A DNA stretch of 50,144 bases from Spirochaetales bacterium (GTDB taxonomy: Bacteria; Spirochaetota; Spirochaetia; Sphaerochaetales; Sphaerochaetaceae): positions 1 through 50,144 of the forward strand of contig JAFUXI010000012.1 of assembly GCA_017470995.1 (NCBI GenBank), written 5' to 3'. The position numbers were made by a program, and so were the translations under genes. The notes under the pieces were generated by a model. It did not search any database, had not been told where the DNA came from, and saw only the letters and a program-made list of their open reading frames with translations. This document shows positions 25,123 through 34,150 of this stretch, piece by piece. The first letter of the stretch is position 1; the number at the start of each line of letters is the position of its first letter.

Positions 25123-27369
25123 TTATGACTTTTTCTTTGATTTCAATTCGCTTCTATAGTGATTTACAAGACAGCCGTCAAGAAGAATTGCCCTCTCCTC
25201 ATTGTTAAGAGGGGCGAAATCCAGGTTGAGTTCCTCAACAGATCCTTCGTTAAGAATTAGCCCAGTTATTGAGGAAACACCTTCTTCAACTGCTTTCCTC
25301 AGCCCCGGGATGAATACATATGAGCCCACCTTGAGCTTCTCGATTGAAGAGGCAGTAAACGGAAACAGGCCCCAGTTGATGAGGTTTGAGCGGTATCGTT
25401 TCGTAGCATACTCAAGACAGATGTTCGCACATCCGCCGAGTACCCGCTGGCATGTTGCCGCATATTCGCGGGCAGAACCGTCCCCGGGCTTTCTGGAAAC
25501 CACGACGCTTCCGGAGGTAGTCTGAGCCCAGTCGATGTCCACATCATAGCCCTCCACAAGAGCGGCAAGCTTTTCGTTGTCGTTCGACCTCTCCTTGATG
25601 GCTCTGGCTGTCGGAACGTAATTCGGGTCGCGGTTGGCCAGGGTGAAATCGGCAAGCCTGACCAGATTGGAGCGATAGGAAGTACTCTCCCCTCCGGGAA
25701 TCAGTTCGTCTGTTGTGGTGACAGGGTCATCCAGGTAACATGCGACCTCGAGGAACAGATTCTGCTTGAGACCCGGAATCTCGGGAATAGGAGTGATGTT
25801 CGGCCCCATCTTCAATTCGGTTTTCGGCTCTGCCCTTCCTATACAGTCCAGCCGGCGGCCTTGATATATCGAACTATCAAAGGTATAGACGCGGTTTTTG
25901 TACTCGATGTCCGCCAGATCCGTTGCAGGAGTGATCCTTCCGCCGTTTATCGCGGTGGCGGCAATCGAACGGGCATCCATAAGGGCGACGGCAGTCAGCT
26001 GACCGTCCTTGGGCTTGGACCCGTCCCTGCTTGCGAAGTTCCGCGTCACGTGGCGCACCGAGAAACCCATCTGTGAGGGGATGTCGCCCGCACCGAAACA
26101 TGGTCCGCAGAAAGCCGAGCGGATGTCCACTCCGGCCTTCATGATCGTCATGGCTACACCGGAGGAGATCATCTGCTCCATGACGGGCATGCTGGCAGGG
26201 TACACATGCATGGAGAACTGTCCGTTGCCTATGGTTCTGCCCTCGAGGATATCAGCAACCGCGCAGAGGTTCGTGTAAAGTCCGCCTGCACATCCGGCTA
26301 CCACGCCCTGATCCACGACCATTCGACCATTGCGGACCTTGTCCAGAAAATTAAACCTCAGACCGAACTTCTCCATCTGTCTGTTGCACTCTTCTTCAGT
26401 GGCATGAAGAATATCCTTGGTGTTTCGGTTGAATTCATCTATCGTATATACATTGCTCGGATGGAACGGCATTGCAATGACGGGAACAAGCTCTGAAAGA
26501 TTGATCAGGATGGCCCTGTCGTAATAGGCCTTGGCGGCAGGATGCATCTCGACGTAATCGGCCCCTCTGCCGTGGATGGCCAGAAACTCCTCGACCTGGG
26601 AGTCCGTCTCCCAGATACTGCTAAGACATCCTGCCTCGGTGGTCATGCAGTCCACCCCGTTTCTGAAATCAACCGACATGGACTTTATACCTGGACCGCA
26701 GAACTCGATAATCCTGTTCTTGACGAACCCTTTCTTGAAGACCTCACCGATTATGGTCAGTGCCAGGTCATGAGGTCCAACACCGGGACGGATGGCACCG
26801 TCGAGATAGCAAAGCACTATTTCCGGATAACTGATGTCATAGGTTTTGCCCACCAGCTGCTTTACAACTTCCCCTGCGCCCTCTCCGATGGCAATGGTTC
26901 CGAGAGCACCGTAACGAGTGTGGCTGTCCGCTCCAATGATCATCTTCCCGCAGCCGGCTTGGGTCTCGCGCATGTACTGGTGAAATATAGTTGTGTGGCT
27001 AGGCATTTTCTGTCCGCCGTACTTCTTGACTGCGGAATAGTTGAAGACATGGTCGTCTTCATTGAAGCTTCCTGCCATCATACAGAGGCTGTTGTGACAG
27101 TCCGTCATGATGAACGGAAGGTCGAAGGACTCTATCCCGCATGCGATTGCGGTCTGGAGTACACCCATGTATGTCATATCATGCGCACCGAGTATATCGA
27201 ACCTTATGGCCAACTTGTCCATATTATCTGAAGTGTTGTGGGTCTTCAGCACGGAGTAGGCCATCGTTCCCTGTTTCGCTGAAAGCATTTCAGATTCTGA
27301 AGCGAAATCGGCGTCCACTAAAGTCCTGCCATTTATCAGAAAAACACCCTTTTGAATCAATCTAATCAT
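25123..27369 (-). CDS. Aconitase superfamily hydratase
   Basis: 748 residues. N-terminal aconitase domains include IIGADSHTRYGALGTIAIGEGAGEV and a [4Fe-4S] Cys in DCMTTEAGCLSS; further cluster Cys are in VAGCAGGLYTNLCAV and AFCGPCFGAGD. The C-terminal swivel domain holds YRSNLINWGLFPF. Aconitase-type enzymes dehydrate and rehydrate tri- or dicarboxylic hydroxyacids. This long form matches the single-chain putative hydratases rather than AcnA/B or LeuC. The ATG at 27369 has a promoter for a nearly leaderless mRNA, and the GTG at 27420 has no ribosome binding site either. First gene of the TTT operon. Confidence 0.85.
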   Translation of the reverse strand: MIRLIQKGVFLINGRTLVDADFASESEMLSAKQGTMAYSVLKTHNTSDNMDKLAIRFDILGAHDMTYMGVLQTAIACGIESFDLPFIMTDCHNSLCMMAGSFNEDDHVFNYSAVKKYGGQKMPSHTTIFHQYMRETQAGCGKMIIGADSHTRYGALGTIAIGEGAGEVVKQLVGKTYDISYPEIVLCYLDGAIRPGVGPHDLALTIIGEVFKKGFVKNRIIEFCGPGIKSMSVDFRNGVDCMTTEAGCLSSIWETDSQVEEFLAIHGRGADYVEMHPAAKAYYDRAILINLSELVPVIAMPFHPSNVYTIDEFNRNTKDILHATEEECNRQMEKFGLRFNFLDKVRNGRMVVDQGVVAGCAGGLYTNLCAVADILEGRTIGNGQFSMHVYPASMPVMEQMISSGVAMTIMKAGVDIRSAFCGPCFGAGDIPSQMGFSVRHVTRNFASRDGSKPKDGQLTAVALMDARSIAATAINGGRITPATDLADIEYKNRVYTFDSSIYQGRRLDCIGRAEPKTELKMGPNITPIPEIPGLKQNLFLEVACYLDDPVTTTDELIPGGESTSYRSNLVRLADFTLANRDPNYVPTARAIKERSNDNEKLAALVEGYDVDIDWAQTTSGSVVVSRKPGDGSAREYAATCQRVLGGCANICLEYATKRYRSNLINWGLFPFTASSIEKLKVGSYVFIPGLRKAVEEGVSSITGLILNEGSVEELNLDFAPLNNEERAILLDGCLVNHYRSELKSKKKS

Positions 27370-27376
27370 GTATGAA

Positions 27377-27406
27377 ATGATAAAGGGATTAGTTTCCTGA
27401 TGGCAA
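27377..27406 (-). promoter_or_regulatory. Promoter of the aconitase-TTT operon, near-leaderless type
   Basis: On the minus strand TTGCCA (27401-27406) and TATCAT (27377-27382) are 18 bp apart. The ATG at 27369 begins 8 nt after the -10 box and no Shine-Dalgarno is present. Confidence 0.5.
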
Positions 27407-27442
27407 GAAAAGAATTCCACCTAATTTCCATTAACCTATGCG

Positions 27443-27471
27443 TTGACAATATGGACACACTTGTGTACCAT
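27443..27471 (+). promoter_or_regulatory. Promoter with internal dyad for the Phd/PIN pair
   Basis: TTGACA (27443-27448) and TACCAT (27466-27471) are 17 bp apart. Between them lies the dyad ACACACTTGTGT (27455-27466), ending at the -10 box, where binding of the antitoxin would block RNA polymerase. Autoregulation is known for Phd-type antitoxins; that this dyad is the site is inferred. Confidence 0.6.
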
Positions 27472-27491
27472 TTAATCAACGAGGAACAAGG

Positions 27492-27773
27492 ATGAACTTC
27501 TATTCAATACGAGACCTGAGAACCGACTCCAAATCTCTTTGGCAGACCATTGAACAAGGTGATGAAGCAATCATCACCAACAATGGCAAACCTGCAGCGG
27601 TAATGATCAGCATTCCTGACGGATACTTCGATGAGGCAATCCAGACAATCCGTCAGGCAAGAGCAATCATTGCATTGAACAGCATGAGGATGCGTGCAGC
27701 CCGAAACGGTTTCAAATCCGAGGAAGAAATCAACAGCCTCATTTCGGAAGTCAGGGGAGAAACACAGGCGTGA
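27492..27773 (+). CDS. Phd/YefM family antitoxin
   Basis: 93 residues. The N-terminal MNFYSIRDLRTDSKSLWQ, followed by EAIITNNGKPAAVMISI, is the classic Phd/YefM DNA-binding fold. The C-terminal helices would wrap and inhibit the toxin. Its stop overlaps the GTG start of the PIN toxin gene (GTGA), the usual order for such modules. GAGG lies 7 bp before the ATG. Confidence 0.9.
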   Translation: MNFYSIRDLRTDSKSLWQTIEQGDEAIITNNGKPAAVMISIPDGYFDEAIQTIRQARAIIALNSMRMRAARNGFKSEEEINSLISEVRGETQA

Positions 27774-28165
27774 ACGTAGTACTGGATACCAATATCATTG
27801 TATCCGCAGCATTGTCTCCCGGCAGGAATGCAAGCGATATTCTTCTTGCAGCAATCACCGGTAGATTCAATCTGTACTATGACTATCGAATCGCTGAAGA
27901 GTACTACAAAGTCATGCACTACCCCAAATTCGGATTTGAAGAATGGGAAATCGATGCAATTCTCGATCCGTTGCTTAAGCATGGAATCCCCATCCATGCC
28001 CGAACACTTCAGGGAATGCAGTTTACAGACGAATCAGACCGGAAATTTTATGAGGTTGCAAAAACAGTCGGAGCCATTCTCGTTACCGGGAACCTCAAGC
28101 ACTACCCTGCCGATGGCACGGCATTAAGCCCATCTGACTTCCTTGCTCTTCTTGCATCGAACTGA
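27770..28165 (+). CDS. PIN domain toxin (ribonuclease)
   Basis: 131 residues. The N-terminal VVLDTNIIVSAAL carries the first catalytic Asp, an AEEYYKV helix supplies a Glu, FTDESDRKFYEVA the next Asp, and the final LVTGNLKHYP block has Asn where many PIN proteins have Asp, as in the COG1569 subgroup. PIN toxins cut RNA in a metal-dependent way. It starts at a GTG overlapping the antitoxin stop by 4 nt; no other start fits. All main acidic residues are present, so it looks active. Confidence 0.88.
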   Translation: MNVVLDTNIIVSAALSPGRNASDILLAAITGRFNLYYDYRIAEEYYKVMHYPKFGFEEWEIDAILDPLLKHGIPIHARTLQGMQFTDESDRKFYEVAKTVGAILVTGNLKHYPADGTALSPSDFLALLASN

Positions 28166-28193
28166 GAAAACAAAGCTCAAATTACCACTGAGA

Positions 28194-28544
28194 TTACCCG
28201 TAGATAATCAGTGCAATGATATCTAGCGGTTCGTCATTGGGATTATTGATTCCATGGCCGGTTCCGCTGGGGGTGAATGTTACGTCACCGGGTCCGATCG
28301 GAACGATGGTACCGTTGTCGTTGTATTCGGCTTTTCCTGAGAGAACATAATAGATCTCGGTGTCTCCTTCATGCATATGAAAACCGATTCCCGAATGGGG
28401 AGCTACCGTCGTATGGGCAAACACCCTCCCCTTGCCATTGAGTTCCTCAACGGTATTGGTAAGGCTTCTTACGGTAATGTATCCATCTGCACCGAATTTA
28501 TGCTCTGCTTTCTCAATATGTCTTTCATTGGCTTTTCTGACCAT
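28194..28544 (-). CDS. Cupin domain protein
   Basis: 116 residues, a single cupin barrel. Motif 1 reads GIGFHMHEGDTEIYYVLSG, with two His and a Glu for metal; motif 2 is PGDVTFTPSGTGHGINNP, with its His. Small cupins of this type bind a metal and act as sugar or oxoacid isomerases, or as unassigned enzymes. Last gene of the first ketopantoate-reductase-type operon, 25 bp after the YhcH gene. The ATG at 28544 has AAAGGAG 8 bp upstream. Confidence 0.88.
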   Translation of the reverse strand: MVRKANERHIEKAEHKFGADGYITVRSLTNTVEELNGKGRVFAHTTVAPHSGIGFHMHEGDTEIYYVLSGKAEYNDNGTIVPIGPGDVTFTPSGTGHGINNPNDEPLDIIALIIYG

Positions 28545-28569
28545 ATCCGAATCTCCTTTCACCTGCTTT

Positions 28570-29025
28570 TCAAACAGGAACCTTGATCACAACCTTTTTG
28601 ATGGGCATGGATTTTCCGGCTTCACACCTGGGTTTGTGAGCATCCTCGGGACCGAGAACGATGAAATCTCCTGCATTGAGGAAAACAATGCCATAGTTTG
28701 CAGGATCTTCATAAAAAGTGACGTCATTATCCGAGTTATAAGGTACCGCTATAGTCTTACATTCCGATCTGTCGCAGACACCGCAGGTTTCCATTCCATC
28801 GATGACATACTGGACATCGAAAAACTTCTCATGTGTTTCGAACCTGTTGTCCCCCCATCTGAAGGAATCGTAGCGCTGGATGCTTGCCCTGACGCCCTCA
28901 CCGAGCTCAATCCACCCGACAGGCAGCTGAGCAAGATCCTTGCGCTTCAGGAACTCAAATGCTATGCGGAACTTGCTGGCAGTGAAGTCGTACTTGTATT
29001 CCAATCCGTTTTTTGTACTGAACAT
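28570..29025 (-). CDS. YhcH/YjgK/YiaL family protein
   Basis: 151 residues of the DUF386/YhcH family, which folds as a metal-binding cupin-like barrel. Visible are ETHEKFFDVQYVIDG (His/Asp metal-site region), FLNAGDFIVLGPEDAHKP (His) and a final VVIKV strand. Members occur in sialic acid and unusual-sugar operons and may act as anomerases or isomerases. An AGAGGAAA site precedes the ATG. It lies 24 bp after the cyclase gene. Confidence 0.9.
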   Translation of the reverse strand: MFSTKNGLEYKYDFTASKFRIAFEFLKRKDLAQLPVGWIELGEGVRASIQRYDSFRWGDNRFETHEKFFDVQYVIDGMETCGVCDRSECKTIAVPYNSDNDVTFYEDPANYGIVFLNAGDFIVLGPEDAHKPRCEAGKSMPIKKVVIKVPV

Positions 29026-29049
29026 TGCTTTCCTCTGATTTACCGGCTA

Positions 29050-29736
29050 TCAGCTGAAGTCCTTCAGTCCTTCAATGGCATAGAGCCTTACCGGGCAGGA
29101 ATCCAGTCCCTTGATATACATCGGAGCGAAGCTCACGAAGAAGGTATCGGTCTTAAGCTGCTCGAGATTCTTGATGACCTCCAGGAATGTGATGTTCTGA
29201 GCCATGCAGATGTCATGGAAGGGCTTCACATCCTCGTTGCAGTTCTCGATTGATACTCCGTCGCCAAAACCGACGCATTTTACCTTGTGATCGACCATCC
29301 ACTGTGCTGTCTCGCCGTTGACAAGAAGCCTCTTGTCCTCCGGACCGTTGGTCTTGGGTGTGAACGGAGCGAGCTTGTAGCAGGAATCAAGGATTACGAC
29401 ATCACCTGGCTTAACCCTGTTTCCGATTGCCTTGTCCAGATCAGCTGCGCTGATGTGCTTCAGAGGCTCGAGATCCTTGAACTCGTAGTAGATTGCCCTA
29501 CCCATGAATGCTGTCAGGGGAAGATCTGCAACGCTTGCACCGTCCTCAAAGTGGTGGTACGGGCACTCGCAGTGGGTTCCCAGGTGGGTCATGATGTCGA
29601 CGTTTGTATGGAAATCAGGGATTGCTCCGCCTGTGTTGAATCTATCAAGCTTGCATCTTCTGGTCTCCGTTGCCGGATCGATATACTTTGTGAGGTCAAT
29701 GACTCTCAGTCCGTTGAGTTCATATACTGTCTGCAT
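29050..29736 (-). CDS. Cyclase family protein (kynurenine formamidase-like metal hydrolase)
   Basis: 228 residues. The metal-binding signature HLGTHCECPYHHFEDGASV (a form of HxGTHxDxPxH with Glu in place of Asp) lies near residues 50-68, and GDVVILDSCYK follows. The family includes kynurenine formamidase and polyketide cyclase-like amidohydrolases that open lactones or amides. It starts at the TAATG overlap with the stop of the ketopantoate-reductase-like gene, with AAGGAGG upstream, so the two are coupled. Confidence 0.87.
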   Translation of the reverse strand: MQTVYELNGLRVIDLTKYIDPATETRRCKLDRFNTGGAIPDFHTNVDIMTHLGTHCECPYHHFEDGASVADLPLTAFMGRAIYYEFKDLEPLKHISAADLDKAIGNRVKPGDVVILDSCYKLAPFTPKTNGPEDKRLLVNGETAQWMVDHKVKCVGFGDGVSIENCNEDVKPFHDICMAQNITFLEVIKNLEQLKTDTFFVSFAPMYIKGLDSCPVRLYAIEGLKDFS

Positions 29737-30659
29737 TATTTTGCCTCCTTGGCTTTATTCTCAAGTGCATGGATACACTTAACTACCATTTCATGATATG
29801 GAACGGCAATGCCCTGATCATGGGCTGCCTCGACCACGCTTCCGCTTATGGTATCGACCTCGCTGCGTCTGCCGTCTCTGATGTCCGCATAGATGGATGT
29901 ATATCCGTTCGGTGCGTTGATGCACACTTTATCTACATCATTTGTGACTTCTTCAAGGTCGAATCCCAGTCCGAGGGAATTGGCAACCTCGACCGCCTCT
30001 CTGCAGAGCTGTCTCATCAGCCAGTTGGCGTTCGGATCGCTGTGAATGAATCCGAGCGGAACCTGGAACAGAGCAGTAAGCGAGGATGCCGCTGTGTTGG
30101 TGAACATCTTCTTCCAGACCTGCTTCTGGACATTGTTCTCTGTATGACATTCAAAACCGCAGTCTGTCAGATTCTTTGCAATATCTTCGAGAACCTTTGA
30201 ACCACCATCCAGCAGACCGATGCTCGTAACACCGCTGCCGCCATGGAATATCACTCCGGGCTCGATAACCGAGCTGTTATGCTGGGTCGATCCGATGATA
30301 ACGTGCTTGCGATCTGCAAACTTGAGAAGCTTGCTTTCATGTCCTGCCCCGTTCTGAAGGGTCATGATGTATGTATCGGGACCGATAAGGTTTATGTTGC
30401 CTTCGAGTGCACTGATCGTATACATCGATTTGACAAAGACAATGACAAGGTCCTGTGGCCCGATTCCCTCTGAACTCCTGACGGCATTGGGGCGGCAGTT
30501 GCGAATGCTTCCGTCCTTCTCCTTTATCTTTACTCCATTGGCAGTGATTGCATTCACCATGGCATCGCTGACATCAACGACCGTCACTTCATTCTTCTGT
30601 GACAGATACCCGCTGAAAAGAGAGCCCATTGCGCCTGCACCTAAAACCGTTATCCTCAA
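29736..30659 (-). CDS. Ketopantoate reductase-like dehydrogenase (copy 1)
   Basis: 307 residues of the PanE/ApbA family. GAGAMGSLF is the NADP-binding motif (residues 6-14), with a catalytic Lys in the QVWKKMFTNTAASSLTAL block. In pantothenate synthesis PanE reduces 2-dehydropantoate, but two copies in catabolic operons suggest another branched 2-oxo or 3-hydroxy acid. I place the start at TTG 30659 with GGAG 6 bp upstream: the paralogue at 43.6 kb has the same GGAG-N6-TTG and its ATG alternative is impossibly close to the site. First gene of the operon running to 28194, under a LacI-type operator. Confidence 0.85.
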   Translation of the reverse strand: MRITVLGAGAMGSLFSGYLSQKNEVTVVDVSDAMVNAITANGVKIKEKDGSIRNCRPNAVRSSEGIGPQDLVIVFVKSMYTISALEGNINLIGPDTYIMTLQNGAGHESKLLKFADRKHVIIGSTQHNSSVIEPGVIFHGGSGVTSIGLLDGGSKVLEDIAKNLTDCGFECHTENNVQKQVWKKMFTNTAASSLTALFQVPLGFIHSDPNANWLMRQLCREAVEVANSLGLGFDLEEVTNDVDKVCINAPNGYTSIYADIRDGRRSEVDTISGSVVEAAHDQGIAVPYHEMVVKCIHALENKAKEAK

Positions 30660-30699
30660 AACAATCTCCATTTCAATCTGAATCCTGTTACAAAAAAAC

Positions 30700-30715
30700 T
30701 TGCAACCGATTTCAA
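30700..30715. promoter_or_regulatory. LacI-type operator, site 1
   Basis: TTGCAACCGATTTCAA is an imperfect palindrome (12 of 16 positions symmetric) with the central CG typical of LacI/PurR family operators. It lies about +8 to +23 from the predicted start of the copy 1 operon and is identical to the site at 43641-43656. Confidence 0.75.
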
Positions 30716-30729
30716 TCTTTACTGAAATA

Positions 30730-30757
30730 GTATTACATGCTTTCGCCTTAAGCGCAA
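30730..30757 (-). promoter_or_regulatory. Promoter of the first ketopantoate-reductase operon
   Basis: TTGCGC (30752-30757) and TAATAC (30730-30735) with a 16-bp spacer, preceded by an A-run that may act as an UP element. The arrangement is duplicated at 43672-43699. Confidence 0.6.
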
Positions 30758-30787
30758 GCCTTTTTTAAAACAGTCGAAAACTACTTT

Positions 30788-32170
30788 TTATAAGTCAGAT
30801 GTTGTCAACTGTTTGCGTGTTCTCTTGTACAAATGGCGGAAAACACAAATATTTACTGTATCAGAGACTATTTCTGATATTGGCCAGCACCACCAGATTA
30901 GCGAAACGGAGGAGAATGAGGCAAGTAAGAAAGCAATCGGAATTCTCACAAACAATTGCCTAGAAGCAACAACGATAAGGGAATAAATACTTTTTCCAAT
31001 CGCTTGGTAGAATGAGCTTAAACCAATCATAAAACCGGACAAAATATAAGTCGACCCTACTATTTGGACTGCAGGTATGGTTAATTCCAACATTTCATTG
31101 CTTAACGAAAAGAGAGAAAGAGGTATCCCTGGAGTAATTATGAACAGGAGCGCACAAGGAATCATCCAACTGCTTATTGCGAACTCTCCGACTAGAAAGG
31201 CTTTCCGCAACCTGCCAAAATCTTTTTTTCCAACAAAGAAAGAAAGCAACGTGACGAGGCCAGCTGAAAGACCCTGTGCTGGAACAACAACCATGTTCTC
31301 AAGTTTTGCATAGATACCGAAAGAAGCATTTGCCGTAGCAGAAAAACCTATTAGAATCTTGTTGATGAAAAACCCGCTTATACTGGAGGCCAATCCAACT
31401 GCAGAGGAAGGGATACCTATGTAACAAATTGACCCAGCCAAACTCCACGAGAACCGCCTTCCCCTGATTTTCTCGTCGAAAAGAAGCGAATTGTACTTGA
31501 AATTCAAAACAATCGCTGCTACTGCAGAAACAAGCTGCCCTGTCAGTGTCGCATATGCAGCACCTGCAACACCGTATCCCTTCATCGGACCAAAACCGAA
31601 GATTAGAATGGGATCCAGCAATATGTTTACACCCGATCCTAAAAATTGGCAGAAAAGCATATACTTCGACAGGCCGGATGACTGCAATAGACGTTCAAAC
31701 AGTATTTGGAAGGAAGAAAAAATTGCAAAAATCATACAAGGAAGGAGATATTTTATTCCATACATGATGACAGCGCCATTCGCTGAACAGGTTTTATAAT
31801 AGAATGGAACAAACCAAAATGAAACTGTAAAAAGAATTGCTGAAAATGCAAACTGTATTACACAAGCAGTGAACATTGCATCTTTAGCCTTTCTGAAATC
31901 TCCGGACCCAAGCGCTCTGGAGATGACTACATTCATTCCTGTCGCTATACCGACGAAGAACACAGAGACAAAGTTCTGAACCGTGAAAGCAAGTGAAACT
32001 GAAGACAGAACTTCATCTCCCAGCCTTGACAGGTAAATGCTGTCAATGAAGTTGTACAGGCTTTGCATCAACATTGACAAAGCAACTGGCCATGATAGCT
32101 TAAAGAGAATTCTCCAAATCGGCATATCTTGCATGTCGATTATATTTCTGGTTGAATACACTCTACCCAT
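30788..32170 (-). CDS. MATE family efflux transporter
   Basis: 460 residues with about twelve membrane helices in two repeats; the start reads MPIWRILFKLSWPVALSMLMQSLYNFIDSIY with FVGIATGMNVVISRALG. This matches the DinF/NorM-like MATE fold, which exports organic cations or metabolites against Na+ or H+. It starts directly after the stop of the flavoenzyme gene without a gap and is the last gene of the long operon. Its codons are A+T richer than those of the flanking regions. Confidence 0.92.
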   Translation of the reverse strand: MGRVYSTRNIIDMQDMPIWRILFKLSWPVALSMLMQSLYNFIDSIYLSRLGDEVLSSVSLAFTVQNFVSVFFVGIATGMNVVISRALGSGDFRKAKDAMFTACVIQFAFSAILFTVSFWFVPFYYKTCSANGAVIMYGIKYLLPCMIFAIFSSFQILFERLLQSSGLSKYMLFCQFLGSGVNILLDPILIFGFGPMKGYGVAGAAYATLTGQLVSAVAAIVLNFKYNSLLFDEKIRGRRFSWSLAGSICYIGIPSSAVGLASSISGFFINKILIGFSATANASFGIYAKLENMVVVPAQGLSAGLVTLLSFFVGKKDFGRLRKAFLVGEFAISSWMIPCALLFIITPGIPLSLFSLSNEMLELTIPAVQIVGSTYILSGFMIGLSSFYQAIGKSIYSLIVVASRQLFVRIPIAFLLASFSSVSLIWWCWPISEIVSDTVNICVFRHLYKRTRKQLTTSDL

Positions 32171-34150
32171 CTACTCATATTCTTTGGCTATGTAATGAGC
32201 ATTGGCTATTGCTGTGGCAATGTTCCCTACTTTAAGGGCATCTCCAATCACCTTAACGGAAAATCCCTCAGCCTTAAGAGAACTGAAAAGGGAGCAGTCA
32301 GGCTTTGTACCGAATGCAATAACTGCTGTATCAAAATACAAGACCTCCTTTTTGCCTGATTTAAAATCGATTAGGGAAACAGCTTTTTCAGAAAGACTTA
32401 CAACCCTCTTTCCTGTAAATACCTTTACCCCAGCTTCTTCAAGAAGATGAAGAAGCACCCCTCTTGTGAGAGGTTCTTCCTGAACAGCAATCTGGGGCAA
32501 CTGATCAACAATTGATACATCACATCCCTTATTAGCCAAATAATGAGCCGTTTCTGCACCAATCTGCCCACCACCCAGCACAACTACCGTTTTGCCTGTA
32601 GAAGATACTTCCAAAAGGACATTCTGGGATAACACGACATTCTCACCATCTATTCCCGGAATTCGCGGGATTATTGGTTGAGCTCCGGTAGCAATGAAAA
32701 TACAGTCAGCAGAGTAGTTATGAGCATCAGAAATAGTAAATTCTTGGTTAAAATGAATATGTACATTTTCAAGACTCCCTAATTCGTATTCATAGTACTC
32801 ACTGATATTTGACAAAGACGATTTACATGGAGGCATAACTGCAGCTTCAATCTGATAGCAACAAAAATGATTACCTTTCTCAAACAAATCTACTTGATGC
32901 CCCTTTTTTGCAAGAACCCTTGCCGCCTCGAGCCCTGCAGGACCTGCTCCCACAACAATAATTCTCCGTTTTGTTGAGGCGACTGGAATTTCTTCGGATT
33001 CCGTAGATTCATGTCCGACATATGGATTGAAAGCACACCTTATCGGTAATCTCTGCATAATCCTATGTCCTATACAGTAATTACAACTCAGACATTTTCT
33101 TATAGCAAACCCTTTTCCCTCCATAACTTTATTTGGAAGATCAGGATCCGCAATCAGCGCTCTACTGACTGAAATGAAATCTACAACACCTTCGGAAAGA
33201 AATCTTTCTGCCAAATCAGGATCCTTCATGTGCCCAGAATGAATGATAGGTATGCCAACCACCTTCTTAGCCGCTTCAAGATAAGGCCGATTAATACCGG
33301 CAGCAGTATACATTGACGGAAGAGATCTGTGTTCAACATCCATCAGCCCTGCAGTTACGTCTAAAGCAGCTACTCCCATCGTCTCAAGGCGAGGAAGGAA
33401 TTCAAGACTCTCTTCAAGAGATCTCCCCTGCTCGTGCATCTCATCCAAGGATAGGCGAACAATTATCGGAAAGTCTTTTCCTGCTTGTCTCTGGCACGAT
33501 TCAATCAATTCAAAGAGAATTCTCCACCTGTTCTCTGCCGTCCCACCATATTCGTCCGTTCTGTGGTTAAAAAGAGGAGAAAGGAACTCTGCGAGAAGGT
33601 AGCTACCCAAAGCATGGATATAGAACGCATCGAAACCTGCCACCTTTGCTCTCCAAGCGCATCGTCCGTAGTTTTCGATTATTTGCTTGATTTCAGTCTT
33701 TTCAAGACCCCTACACTCTGGTTGCCCCTCTGACTCAGGCAAATAGGAGGGTGCAACACGTCGTCGGTCACTGGCACCCACATCTGCATATTCCTCACCA
33801 GCTCCTTTTGCCCCTCCGCCAATTGAAACAAGACATGCAATCTTTGCACCTTCATTATGCACTGCTTCAACAAGATCACTCATCATCGGTATATATGCAT
33901 TATTATCAATGCGAAGTGATCCCGCATAAGGATCCAAAGGATCAATGTGACTGTTGCCTTGAACCGAATGGAGGATAATCAACCCTACTCCACCTTTTGC
34001 CCGTCTTCGGTAAAACTCGATAATCTGAGGAGTGACTTCTCCAGAGACAGAAGCGTAAAGGGTTTCCGCAGGACTCATTACGTATCTGTTTTTCAGAACC
34101 AATCGACCTATCCTCCCCTCCGAGAAGAGATTCTTGTATTTATCTACCAT
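32171..34150 (-). CDS. TMADH/enoate-reductase-like NADH:flavin oxidoreductase with Fe-S cluster
   Basis: 659 residues. The first 350 form an old-yellow-enzyme FMN barrel (NRYVMSPAE, RAKGGVGLIILHSVQGNSH). The [4Fe-4S] region CLSCNYC then a Cys 12 residues later matches the spacing of trimethylamine dehydrogenase (2, 2, 12) rather than FadH (2, 3, 12). Two dinucleotide-binding motifs follow: IVVGAGPAGLEAARVL and VVLGGGQIGAETAHYL. Such enzymes reduce enoates or split C-N bonds. The ATG at 34150 has AAAGGAGG 7 bp upstream and overlaps the MFS stop by 7 nt; the frame to 34297 lies inside that gene. Confidence 0.88.
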   Translation of the reverse strand: MVDKYKNLFSEGRIGRLVLKNRYVMSPAETLYASVSGEVTPQIIEFYRRRAKGGVGLIILHSVQGNSHIDPLDPYAGSLRIDNNAYIPMMSDLVEAVHNEGAKIACLVSIGGGAKGAGEEYADVGASDRRRVAPSYLPESEGQPECRGLEKTEIKQIIENYGRCAWRAKVAGFDAFYIHALGSYLLAEFLSPLFNHRTDEYGGTAENRWRILFELIESCQRQAGKDFPIIVRLSLDEMHEQGRSLEESLEFLPRLETMGVAALDVTAGLMDVEHRSLPSMYTAAGINRPYLEAAKKVVGIPIIHSGHMKDPDLAERFLSEGVVDFISVSRALIADPDLPNKVMEGKGFAIRKCLSCNYCIGHRIMQRLPIRCAFNPYVGHESTESEEIPVASTKRRIIVVGAGPAGLEAARVLAKKGHQVDLFEKGNHFCCYQIEAAVMPPCKSSLSNISEYYEYELGSLENVHIHFNQEFTISDAHNYSADCIFIATGAQPIIPRIPGIDGENVVLSQNVLLEVSSTGKTVVVLGGGQIGAETAHYLANKGCDVSIVDQLPQIAVQEEPLTRGVLLHLLEEAGVKVFTGKRVVSLSEKAVSLIDFKSGKKEVLYFDTAVIAFGTKPDCSLFSSLKAEGFSVKVIGDALKVGNIATAIANAHYIAKEYE

